Shown here piece by piece: positions 40,386 to 47,500 of a DNA stretch of 47,500 nt. The notes beneath the pieces were generated by a model that had not been told where the DNA came from, ran no database searches, and was given only the letters and a program-made list of their open reading frames with translations. The first letter of the stretch is position 1, and every line of letters starts with the position of its first letter. Position numbers and translations under genes: made by a program. Source of the stretch: Symbiodinium natans (lineage: Eukaryota > Sar > Dinophyceae > Suessiales > Symbiodiniaceae); contig CAJNDS010002343.1 in assembly GCA_905221605.1 (NCBI GenBank), forward strand, positions 182,974 through 230,473, in the 5' to 3' direction.

Positions 40386-42823
40386 TCAGGTCACTGAGCA
40401 GCCGCTTGAAGCACTTCCGGTGAAGCTGCGGCTGGCGGCCCTGCTCAGCAAGTGCACTACTCCAACGTGGCCCTTGGAAGACGCCATCATCAGGGCCTTG
40501 TTCATTGTGGGGATAATATTAAAGATTTCAATTTATATTCCTTATTGGGTTTAAGTACCCTTAAAATGTAAAATGTTACCCAACTATGACAAAGGGGCGG
40601 TGCGGCCCTGTCTGTCGGCCGCTGCCACGTGCGCGCCGGCCTCCACGAGCAAACTGGCGACCTCAACGTAGCCGTTGCCCGCCGCGATCATCAGGGCCGT
40701 GACGCCCGCGCTGTTGGCCCGTTCCTCGACGGCTTGGTTCTTTAAGAGAGAGAAAATATGTCCCTAAACCCCTCAACCCCTAAACCCCTAAACCCCTAAA
40801 CCCCTAAACCCCTAAACCACCCCTACAAAACCCTGAAGCCTCTCTGGTCAGTCCTTGTTGGCGCCGGCCTCCAGCAGCAAGCGCACAACTTCAACGTGGC
40901 ACTCCTGAGCAGCGATCATGAGGGCCGTGTAGCCTTGCTTGTTGGCCATGTCCTTGCTATTTGCTTAAGAACCCCCAAGAATAGAAATAGCAGTAACCCC
41001 TATATAACTCTTATAGGGAATCATAATTTTCCCGATATGACCCTTACAAGGAATCAGATTCGGGTTCTCAAGCAATTCGTAGGGTCCATGGCGGCCCCGG
41101 CATCCAGCAGCAAGCGAACCACTTCAACCTGACCATGGAGCGCAGCAAGCATCAAGGCTGTGTAGTGGTCCATGTCATCATTCGCTTCCACCAAGTAGCG
41201 AGCAACATCAACGTCGCCCTCGCCAGCTGCGAAGACAAAGGCTGTGCAGCCACTCTTGTGCGCCAAGTCCTTGTTGGCGCCAGCCTCCAGCAGCAAGCGC
41301 GCGACTTCAACGCTCCCTTTGCGAGCTGCAAGCATGAGGGCGGTGTAGCCATTCCTTGGTAGCCCAGTACCCATATCATGACAAGGGCACCCTTTTTTGG
41401 GTTGGCCATGTTTATAAGGGAAGCCATAAACAAAAGAAAGGCTAAAGGGTATCCACTGGTCTACCAGGATTCGTGTCGGCTGCGTCCATGTCGGCGCCGG
41501 CCTCCAGCAGCAAGCGCGTGACTTCAAAGCGCCCCATTCGGGCCGCAATCATCAGGGCTGTGTAGCCAAGGTTGTTGGCAAAGTCCTTTGGGGTTGGTTC
41601 TTAGTTCGGGATGAAGGAATAAGGTAGCCTATAAAAGACCCTCAAAGGATGTATATATATATATATATGTAGGTTTTATCTATATACATATATATATATA
41701 CATATATATATATAGAGCACCTTAGTTTCCATCGTTCCCTACTCAGAACCAGGGAGTCCTTGTTGGCGCCGGACTCCATCAGCAAGCGCACGACCTCAAC
41801 GTGGCCCGCACCGCAGGCCCTGAAAAGAGGCATCTCGCCTGTAGGGGGGTAGGATTTAGGGTTTTAGGGTTTTAGGGTTTAGGGTTTAGGGTTTAGGGTT
41901 TAGGGTTCAGGGCTTAGGGCTTAGGGCTTAGGGTTTAGGGGGACCCTTGGGGATATAGACCCTCTGAGTAAGGTCCCTGTCTAAGAGGGCCACAAGAGGG
42001 TTCCGAAGGGGTCCCGTTTTAAGGGTCCCCCCTTTATCCTACCTACGAGCCGGGCCTGCTGCTTCGGCTAGGTTTGGGTCCAGGGGCAGCTGCAGCAGAG
42101 ACTCGACCTGGAGGTCTCCGTTGCTTAGGGGGCTCCGACGCGGTCTGCCCTAAAATCTACAAGGAACAATCACAATCAAAGTAGTACTTTGTATCAATGG
42201 AAATGAAGAACAAGAATAGGAATAAATGAAAAAATGTGTATATATATATATATATATTATATTTAACATGATGATATTGAAGAATGTTTATGGAATCACC
42301 TGCCTCCTCGACTGAGCCATTTGCGCACCCGGCTGCGAGCGCGTCTGCTTGCGCCTGGGAGGCCCCGGCGTAAGTATGCAGAACCAGTACCAGGTCAAGG
42401 GGCGCGTCGAGCGTGGCGGCATCGTGCAAGTTCGCGCCCTGGAGGACGAGCCTCTTGGGGTTTAGGGGTGAGGGTTCAGGGTTTAGGGTCTAGGGTCTAG
42501 GGTTTAGGGTTTAGGGTTTAGGGTTTAGGGTTTAGGGTTTAGAGTTTAGGGTTTAGGGTTTAGGGTTTAGGGTTTAGGGTTCGGGGTTTAGGGTTTAGGG
42601 TTTAGGGTTTAGGGTTTAGGGTTTAGGGTTTAGGGTTTAGGGTTTAGGGTTTAGGGTTTAGGGTTTAGGGTTTAGGGGTTTAGGAGGGCTTCGGCCTCTG
42701 CCGGAAGCGCGGGGGCAGGCCATGCAGCTGATGCAGTCGCTGCTTCAAGTCCCTCACGCTGCTCACCTCCCCGAGCGGCATGCTTGTGACCTCCTCCCCG
42801 GAGAGCATGCGGACACGCAGCAT
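40386..42823 (-). CDS. Ubiquitin-like domain plus ankyrin-repeat protein, complete, 9 exons (gene A)
   Basis: Deduced exons on the minus strand: 42823-42696, 42451-42304, 42149-42056, 41838-41759, 41585-41473, 41354-41080, 40963-40854, 40739-40599 and 40496-40386. They join to 1,200 nt, 399 residues plus TGA. Residues 1 to about 70 look like a beta-grasp ubiquitin-like domain (start MLRVRMLSGEE, then GLPPRFRQR and LVLQGANLHDAATLDAPL). From about residue 100 to 385 there are about eight ankyrin units with the pattern GYTALM..AA..G..EVVRLLLEAGA. Ankyrin proteins bind other proteins; the partner here is unknown and no enzyme motif is visible. The start is the first ATG of the domain, preceded by a possible trans-splice AG. 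Intron borders in order are GC, GC, GC, GA, GA, CG, GA, GC, all ending in AG. Exon joins were chosen because they restore both the frame and the ankyrin consensus. RNA is needed to confirm them. Confidence 0.85.
40497..40598 (-). mobile_element. Introner-like element, intron 8 of gene A
   Basis: 102 bp with terminal inverted repeat CCTTGTTCATTGTGGGG against CCTTTGTCATAGTTGGG, flanked by a GGGC duplication. Borders are GC-AG; removal gives GRTALMMAS. A second copy lies at 2147-2245. Confidence 0.88.
40740..40853 (-). mobile_element. Intron 7 of gene A with CCCCTAAA repeats
   Basis: 114 bp between imperfect copies GTTCTT (40737-40742) and GTCCTT (40851-40856). The interior carries about seven CCCTAAAC or CCCCTAAA units, in the opposite orientation to the array at 42452-42695. 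Borders are GA-AG; the frame is restored. Confidence 0.65.
40964..41079 (-). mobile_element. Introner-like element, intron 6 of gene A
   Basis: 116 bp with terminal inverted repeat TGCTTAAGAACC against TGCTTGAGAACC and flanking ATT (40959-40961 and 41075-41077). Removing the element and one ATT restores the frame (AAMDPTNSKDMANKQGYTAL). The best AG-ending border would start with CG, so the splice border is uncertain. Related ends (TTGCTTAAGAACCCCC) recur at 38781 and, inverted, at 29163. Confidence 0.78.
41355..41472 (-). mobile_element. Introner-like element, intron 5 of gene A
   Basis: 118 bp flanked by ATTC (41351-41354 and 41469-41472). Terminal inverted repeat CCTTGGTAGCCCAGTACCC against CCTGGTAGACCAGTGGATAC. 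The interior is closely shared with the element at 44344-44460, including TATGACAAGGGCACCCTTTT. Borders are GA-AG; removal gives ADTNGYTALM. Confidence 0.88.
41586..41758 (-). mobile_element. Introner-like element, intron 4 of gene A
   Basis: 173 bp flanked by a 7-bp duplication AGTCCTT (41582-41588 and 41755-41761). The ends form an imperfect inverted repeat (TGGTTCTTAGTTCGGG against TGGTTCTGAGTAGGG). The centre is an AT microsatellite. Borders are GA-AG; removal restores ANKDFANNLGYTAL. Confidence 0.85.
41839..42055 (-). mobile_element. Intron 3 of gene A with telomeric array
   Basis: 217 bp flanked by GCCTG (41837-41841 and 42054-42058). Holds TTTAGGG repeats at about 41860-41940 plus unrelated sequence. 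Borders are GC-AG. Removal gives LAEAAGEMPLFRACGAG in frame. Confidence 0.75.
42150..42303 (-). mobile_element. Intron 2 of gene A, AT-rich
   Basis: 154 bp with a TA microsatellite (about 42235-42260) and no telomeric array. CTGC is repeated at the two ends (42145-42148 and 42300-42303). Only the GC-AG border keeps the frame; a GT-AG alternative 4 bp away meets a stop. Confidence 0.65.
42452..42695 (-). mobile_element. Telomeric-repeat intron 1 of gene A
   Basis: 244 bp, almost entirely TTTAGGG repeats on the plus strand, between two copies of CCTCT (42451-42455 and 42695-42699). Taking the intron as GC to AG joins RFRQ to RLVLQG in frame. No clear terminal inverted repeat. Confidence 0.8.
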
Positions 42824-43067
42824 CCCCCCCCTAAGGGTTTTTGGGCTTCAAGGGCTCTCATTTAAGGGTTTTTTTTGGGGCCCAACAACCCTGTTATCTG
42901 AGGTTCCAAGAACTCTTATTTTCAGGGGTTTTTGGCCCAAAAACCTTATTATGTAAGGGCCCTAAACCCTCAAACCCTGAACCCTAAACCCTAAACCCTA
43001 GCATCCTGGTCCCGACTGGAAAAGGGCGAATCAAAGTGGGGCACCGGCAGAGCAAGATCACACGGCT

Positions 43068-43102
43068 GCGAGCATCAGCACCAGAGTGCCCTGAGAGTGC
43101 TA
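43068..43102 (-). pseudogene. Ankyrin fragment
   Basis: Minus strand SQGTLVLMLAA matches the ankyrin helix start seen in the three ankyrin genes; a GTGTGA donor-like sequence follows. Too short to be sure. Confidence 0.35.
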
Positions 43103-43666
43103 GGGTTTAGGGTTTAGGGTTTAGGGTTTAGGGTTTAGGGTTTAGGGTGTAGGGTGTAGGGTGTAGGGTGTAGGGTTTAGGGTTTAGGGTTTTCAGTATT
43201 GAACTTGTAGTATACGTACGTATCCCTAAACCTAGACTCTAAGCCGCTGGACAACCCTGAGCCCGCTTCTCTGAGCGAGTGTCGCATGGCATGGCATGAA
43301 TATGAACCGAGGGTTTAGGGTTTAGGGTTTAGGGTTTAGGGTTTAGGGTTTACGGGTTGGGGGTTGGGGGTTAGGGTTTAGGGTTTAGGGAGCTAGTAGG
43401 ATTGGGTATCAACCACCCTCCAGCCATCAAGGGGCTAATGGCGGGACCCGGATAAGGGAACTCAGGGTATGTTAGGGGTTCTGGAGGCGCTACTTAGGTA
43501 TACGGGGACTACATAGGGGTTTAATAGGGAAATAAGGTTAAGCTGGAAACATATTGCGGGCAACCCTCTAGACATCTGGGGATATGTGTTCTCGCTCCTT
43601 GTTGCAAATTGAACATGTCCCGAAGCCCTTGTGGCCGCCAAACCCTAAACCCTAGACCCTGACAGG

Positions 43667-44190
43667 TTTAGGGTTTAGGGTTTAGGGTTTAGGGTTTAGG
43701 GGTTAGGGTTTAGGGTTTAGGGTTTAGGGTGTAGGGTTTAGGGTTTAGGGTTTAGGGTTTAGGGTTTAGGGTTTAGGGTTTAGGGTTTAGGGTTTAGGGT
43801 TTAGGGTTTAGGGTTTAGGGTTTAGGGTTTAGGGTTTAGGGTTTAGGGTTTAGGGTTTAGGGTTTAGGGTTAGGTTTAGGGTTTAGGGTTTAGGGTTTAG
43901 GGTTTAGGGTTTAGGGTTTAGGGTTTAGGGTTTAGGGTTTAGGGTTTAGGGTTTAGGGTTTAGGGTTTAGGGTTTAGGGTTTAGGGTTTAGGGTTTAGGG
44001 TTTAGGGTTTAGCGTTAAGGGTTTAGGGTTTAGGGTTTAGGGTTTAGGGTTTAGGGTTTAGGGTTTAGGGTTTAGGGTTTAGGGTTTAGGGTTTAGGGTT
44101 TAGGGTTTAGGGTTTAGGGTTTAGGGTTTAGGGTTTAGGGTTTAGGGTTTAGGGTTTAGGGCTTAAAGTTTAGGGTTTAGGGTTTAGGGC
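43667..44190. repeat. Longest TTTAGGG tract in the window
   Basis: About 74 units over 524 bp, almost perfect, with rare GGGTTAGG or GCGTTAAG slips. A shorter array precedes it at 43103-43190. The sequence between (43191-43666) holds no recognised gene. Confidence 0.95.
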
Positions 44191-44295
44191 CTAGGGGACT
44201 CCGAGGTCAGGGTGCGATGGCTGCAAGCCATCTGTCTCAGATTCGTGGTTTAGGTTTGATGAAACGGGGTTTATCTGACTGTTCTTGGTGAATGT

Positions 44296-44535
44296 CTATT
44301 GGGAACATCGGGTTCCTTGTGAATAAGGGTGAGTGTATGCAATCTCGCTAGCCTCAGTAACCATATTATGACAAGGGCACCCTTTTTCGGGTTGGCTACT
44401 TAAATTATAAGGGAAACCATTAAAAAAACGGTAAAGGGTACCACTGGTCTACCAAGCAATAGTGGGTGTCTTGTTGGGGATGAAGGCGCGCTCCTCTTGC
44501 ATGTGATACTGCTTCACCTTGAAGACCACATGCAC
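44296..44535 (-). CDS. Unidentified coding piece, two exons split by an introner-like element
   Basis: The minus-strand exon 44533-44461 reads VHVVFKVKQYHMQEERAF then IPNKTPT, with codon-like composition. Element 44344-44460 follows. The frame then resumes at 44343 with IAYTHPYSQGTRCSQ and stops at TAG 44296-44298. An AG (CTTCTAG) just before the first exon could be an acceptor, so more exons may lie upstream. I do not recognise the protein family. The join is supported because removing the element and one copy of GCAAT keeps the frame. Confidence 0.55.
44344..44460 (-). mobile_element. Introner-like element, sister copy of 41355-41472
   Basis: 117 bp flanked by a GCAAT duplication (44339-44343 and 44456-44460). 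Shares ACCATAT.ATGACAAGGGC, TTATAAGGGAA.CCAT and CCACTGGTCTACCA with the element at 41355-41472. The only AG-ending border starts with AT. Confidence 0.85.
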
Positions 44536-44663
44536 CCTAGAAGGGTTTATGGTTCACATTACGTTCATAGCAGCTATAGTAGAACCCTAAACCCTAAACC
44601 CTAGACCCTAACCCCTAGACCCTAGACCCTAAACCCTAAACCCCAAACCCCCCCTGTGAGGCT

Positions 44664-46509
44664 TCATTTGGTTTCAAGGGTACGGGCGACTGCAGAATGG
44701 CCCTCGAAATCCGCAAGCATGAAGGCCGTGTAGCCATCAATGTCGGCCACGTGCCTATCGGCTCCAGCCTCCCAGCGTAGGGTTTAGGGTTTAGGGTTTA
44801 GGGTTTAGGGTTTAGGGTTTAGGGTTTAGGGTTTAGGGTTTAGGGTTTAGGGTTTAGGGTTTAGGGTTTAGGGTTTAGGGTTTAGGGTTTAGGGTTTAGG
44901 TTTAGGGTTTAGGGTTTAGGGTTTAGGGTTTAGGGTTTAGGGTTTAGGGTTTAGGGTTTAGGTTAGGGTTTAGGGTTTAGGGTTTAGGGTTTAGGGTCCG
45001 CCGACCCTGGCGGCGTGTTGGATGGGAAAAGGAGGTGAAAACTTCCCTCTTTCTGGGTAGGGGGGGGTACCCCCCCAACGTTTCATAGAGGCTCAAGCAA
45101 ATCAACTTTTGGCATCCTTTGAGCTGACGAGCACGTTTAAACCTTTCAACTATGCTCCAGCGGGGTCGGCGGCTTGAGCCGGAGGCTCTTAAATCCGGCC
45201 CCCGTGCCGCCCGTGGTCCAGGGCGGAGCCCGCGTCGCACTAAAGCACTAGCGTTAAGGGGCGAGCGCCCGAGCCGCCGACCCCGCCCAAAATTGCTTCA
45301 AATTCGCGCGGGGCCCTTCGGGAGGCCTCCAAAACGGAGCGGGTTTAGACCTCTCAACTATGCTCCAGCGGGGTCGGCGGCTTGAGCCGGAGGCTCTTAA
45401 ATCCGGCCCCCGCGCCGCCCGTGGTCCAGGGCGGAGCCCGCGTCGCACTAAAGCGCTAGCTTTAAGGGGCGAGCGCCCGAGCCGCCGACCCCGCCCAAAA
45501 TTGCTTCAAATTCGCGCAGAGCCCTTCGAGAGGCCTCCAAAACGGCATCCAAGGGGACGCAACACGCGGTGGTGCGAAAAGCACGAAAACCTCGTAAAAA
45601 CCATGGGTTTTTACGAAAAACCGAGGCCACAAAACACCCGCAGCACCCCATTAAACCCTCACGGGCGCGCATCATCGGCCCTAGCTTTTCACATGGGGCG
45701 CGCGCCAGGCCGAAACCACGTTTTTCAAGGTTTGGGGGGGGTACCGGAAGCCCAAAACCAGGCGAGCATCATGAGCATCAGCAGCCCTGGCCCGCGGGCC
45801 CAAGGCAATAAAAAACGCTGAAAAACGCTGAAATCACCGTAAATACCGTGTTTTTATGAGGTTTTTCACGCGTGCCTCCGACCCCCACCCCTGTTGCCCT
45901 TGACCCGCCCCCAAAGTGCGCATCATCGAAACCCACGTCCGGGGGGGGGTCTGCTGATGCTGCTGATGCGCGGGGTCCGGGCGCATCATCGAGCCATCGC
46001 TTCTCTTGGGCTTCGTGGGGGGGTCCGGGCCCACGGCCCAGAGACCCAGCTGATGCTCATGATGCTCGGTTTGGGGGGGTGTTCCAACAGCAGAAAACCT
46101 CGTAAATACCGAGTGTTTTGTGGGTCCACGTAAAAACGCCCCTAAAATCGCTCATTTTACGCGCTCGAACGGCTTCGTGCCTACAAAACACCCGAACAGC
46201 AGGACCCCGAATGCCCTTAAGGGCATTCGGGGTCTTGCTTTTGGGGGTTTCGTGGGCACGCAAGCGTTCAAGCACATACAATCGGCGTGTTTAAGGGGGT
46301 TTTGGATGGCCTGGGGGAGGCCGCTGATGCTCATGATGCTCCCTTCCTGGGTCCCAAAAGGCTTCCCAAGCCCAAAAACACGTGTTTACAGCGTTTTCTG
46401 AAGGTTTTTCGAAGGCAAAACGCATGCATAGAATGCTTTTAAGGCCCCCAAACCAACCCCACTGATGCTCCTGATGCGGGTGCGCGCGCGCGCGCGCGGC
46501 GCGCGCGCG

Positions 46510-46555
<46 letters not shown>

Positions 46556-47500
46556 GGGAGGGGGGGCGAAGGCAGGAGAAAGAGAGACAGAGAGAAGGAG
46601 AGGACAAAGACACGGGAAAGAGAAGACAGTGCCAAGGTTCAAGGTTTCGTGCTTTGGGGGGCGGGGGCCGGCCCGTGCCGCTAGGCCTGAAATTTAGGAG
46701 TTTAGGGTTTAGGGCTGAGGGTTGAGGGTTTAGGGTTTAAGGTTTAGAACCCCAGCCTCCAGCAACAAAGCCACCACTTCAACATGGCCACTGCGAGCGG
46801 CGAGCATCAAGGCGGTGTCGCCCTCATCCTTGCTGGCCTTGTCCTTGTGGGCGCCGGCCTCCACCAGAAGACGGGCGACTGCAGCGTGGCCCCCGCACGC
46901 TGCGTGCATCAGGGCTGTGTAGCCTCGGCTGTCAGCCACGTCCCTGTCAGCGCCGGCCTCTACCAGCAGGCGCGCCATTTCAACCTGGCCCTGCCGTGCT
47001 GCGAACATCAGAGCTGTGTAGCCAACATTGTTGGCAATGTCCTTGTCGGTGCCCGCCTCCACCAGTAACCGCACCACTTCATCATGAGCCTGGAGAACTG
47101 CGAACATTAAGGCTGTGTCGCCATCGCTGTTGGCCAAATCCTTATCGGCGCCAGCCTCCACCAGCAAGCGAGCAACTTCAATCTGACCCTTCTTGGCTGC
47201 GAACATTAAGGCTGTGTCGCCATCGTCGTCGGGGACATCCGTGTCGACGCCAGCAGCCAGCAACAGTCGCGCAACCGTCAGGTGGTCTCGGAGAACTGCT
47301 CTCATCAAGGGGGTGCTTCCATTTTTGTCGGCCACGTCCTTGTCCGCGCCGGTCTCCAACAAGAAGCGCACTACATCCATGTGGCCCTCCTGGGCTGCGA
47401 GCATCAGGGCGGTGCAGCCATCGTCGTCGGCCGCGTCCTTTTGGGCACCGGCCTCTGCCAGCAAGCGCACGACCGCCAGGCGGCCATGGTGAGCGGCGAA
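44664..47500 (-). CDS. Ankyrin-repeat protein, 5' end outside the window (gene C)
   Basis: The minus-strand frame is open from the window edge at 47500 to 46757 and encodes about eight consecutive ankyrin units of 33 residues (consensus DGDTALMFAA, then VARLLVEAGADKDVA). The first codons seen already lie inside a repeat, so the true start is upstream. At 46756 the frame runs into a 1,988-bp insert (44769-46756, borders GC-AG). It resumes at 44768 with ADRHVADIDGYTAFM, the expected continuation of LLLEAG, and ends in ARTLETK and TGA at 44664-44666. Exon sequence CCAGCCTCC (plus strand) is present at both junctions (44764-44772 and 46752-46760). The uninterrupted first 740 bp contrasts with the intron-rich ankyrin genes at 14.6-18.7 and 40.4-42.8 kb. 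No catalytic domain is visible. Confidence 0.85.
44778..44999. repeat. TTTAGGG array inside the 44769-46756 intron
   Basis: About 31 units, starting 5 bp after the duplicated exon sequence. Confidence 0.93.
45137..45550. repeat. 208-bp tandem duplication
   Basis: Two copies with period 208 (TATGCTCCAGCGGGGTCGGC at 45151 and 45359), only a few percent different. Each copy contains an inverted pair GCGGGGTCGGCGGCT and AGCCGCCGACCCCGC about 100 bp apart. Confidence 0.92.
46203..46234. repeat. 32-bp perfect palindrome
   Basis: GACCCCGAATGCCCTT followed at once by its exact reverse complement. With one mismatch it extends to about 42 bp. Confidence 0.95.
46486..46563. repeat. CG dinucleotide run and G44 homopolymer
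   Basis: Alternating GC (46482-46510), then 44 consecutive G. Assembly length of such a tract is unreliable. Confidence 0.9.

Larger units (their letters stand above)
44769..46756 (-). mobile_element. 1,988-bp composite intron of gene C
   Basis: GC-AG insert between CCAGCCTCC copies in ankyrin coding sequence. Holds a TTTAGGG array (44778-44999), a 208-bp tandem duplication (45137-45550), a 32-bp perfect palindrome (46203-46234), repeated GCTGATGCT(C)ATGATGCTC motifs, and a G44 tract next to CG repeats (46486-46554). No convincing coding frame was recognised. Confidence 0.75.

Noticed and set aside
41054-41548. Single 164-codon ankyrin ORF
   Set aside because: It reads through the element at 41355-41472; the first 30 or so residues are a shifted frame of the upstream exon. 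The spliced model explains it better.
42130-42145. Frameshift in the third exon of the gene at 40386-42823
   Set aside because: Only needed if the intron is taken as GT-AG; the GC-AG border removes it and makes the total length divisible by three.
45137-45821. Plus-strand frames MLQRGRRLEPEALKS repeated at 45152 and 45360
   Set aside because: They arise from the 208-bp duplication inside a deduced intron; no similarity to a known protein and the minus strand is equally open.
46291-46725. Open frames with poly-Pro or poly-Gly
   Set aside because: Produced by the G44 tract.

Overview
The window reads as nuclear DNA of a dinoflagellate, probably a symbiodiniacean-like or related core dinoflagellate. 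This is inferred from the plant/alveolate-type telomere unit TTTAGGG scattered on both strands over almost the whole window, from a ubiquitin-like plus ankyrin-repeat gene family of the kind seen in Symbiodinium-type genomes, from introns that use GC-AG and GA-AG borders as well as GT-AG, and from a long APE-type LINE. I see no rRNA, tRNA, CRISPR array or bacterial operon structure.

Layout. 1-14 kb: telomeric arrays in both orientations separate short coding islands (mostly minus strand), with a compact GC-rich block at 2.9-4.3 kb and two hairpin (MITE-like) elements at 7.3 and 13.3 kb. 14.6-18.7 kb: a complete 10-exon ubiquitin-like/ankyrin gene on the minus strand whose nine introns hold telomeric arrays and, at 17.1-17.7 kb, an array of 20-bp repeats in alternating orientation. 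18.9-22.4 kb: exon islands of what may be one membrane-protein gene, minus strand. 23.6-28.45 kb: a LINE with an intact 1,454-codon ORF, its 3' end lying against a telomeric array. 28.5-40.3 kb: telomeric arrays, exon islands and more hairpin elements. 40.4-42.8 kb: a second complete ubiquitin-like/ankyrin gene (9 exons, 399 codons). 43.1-44.2 kb: a long telomeric tract. 44.3-44.5 kb: a small two-exon piece split by an introner-like element. 44.66-47.5 kb: a third ankyrin gene, partial at its 5' end, with one 1,988-bp intron that contains the duplicated and palindromic DNA of 44.8-46.75 kb.

Main result. Removing the inserts from the two complete ankyrin genes by eye gives reading frames of exactly 801 and 1,200 nt with no internal stop. 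Most inserts lie between short direct repeats of exon sequence (3-9 bp, once 24 bp), so that one copy supplies the intron 5' border (GC, GT or GA) and the other lets AG fall at the 3' border. Several inserts also have terminal inverted repeats. This is the signature of introner elements (mobile DNA that creates introns). Here many of the inserts carry, or consist almost entirely of, TTTAGGG repeats, and similar arrays sit inside hairpin elements. The window therefore suggests that telomeric-repeat arrays spread through this genome, in part as new introns, together with non-autonomous hairpin elements and a LINE. The splice structures are deduced from reading frame and ankyrin homology only; no transcript was available.
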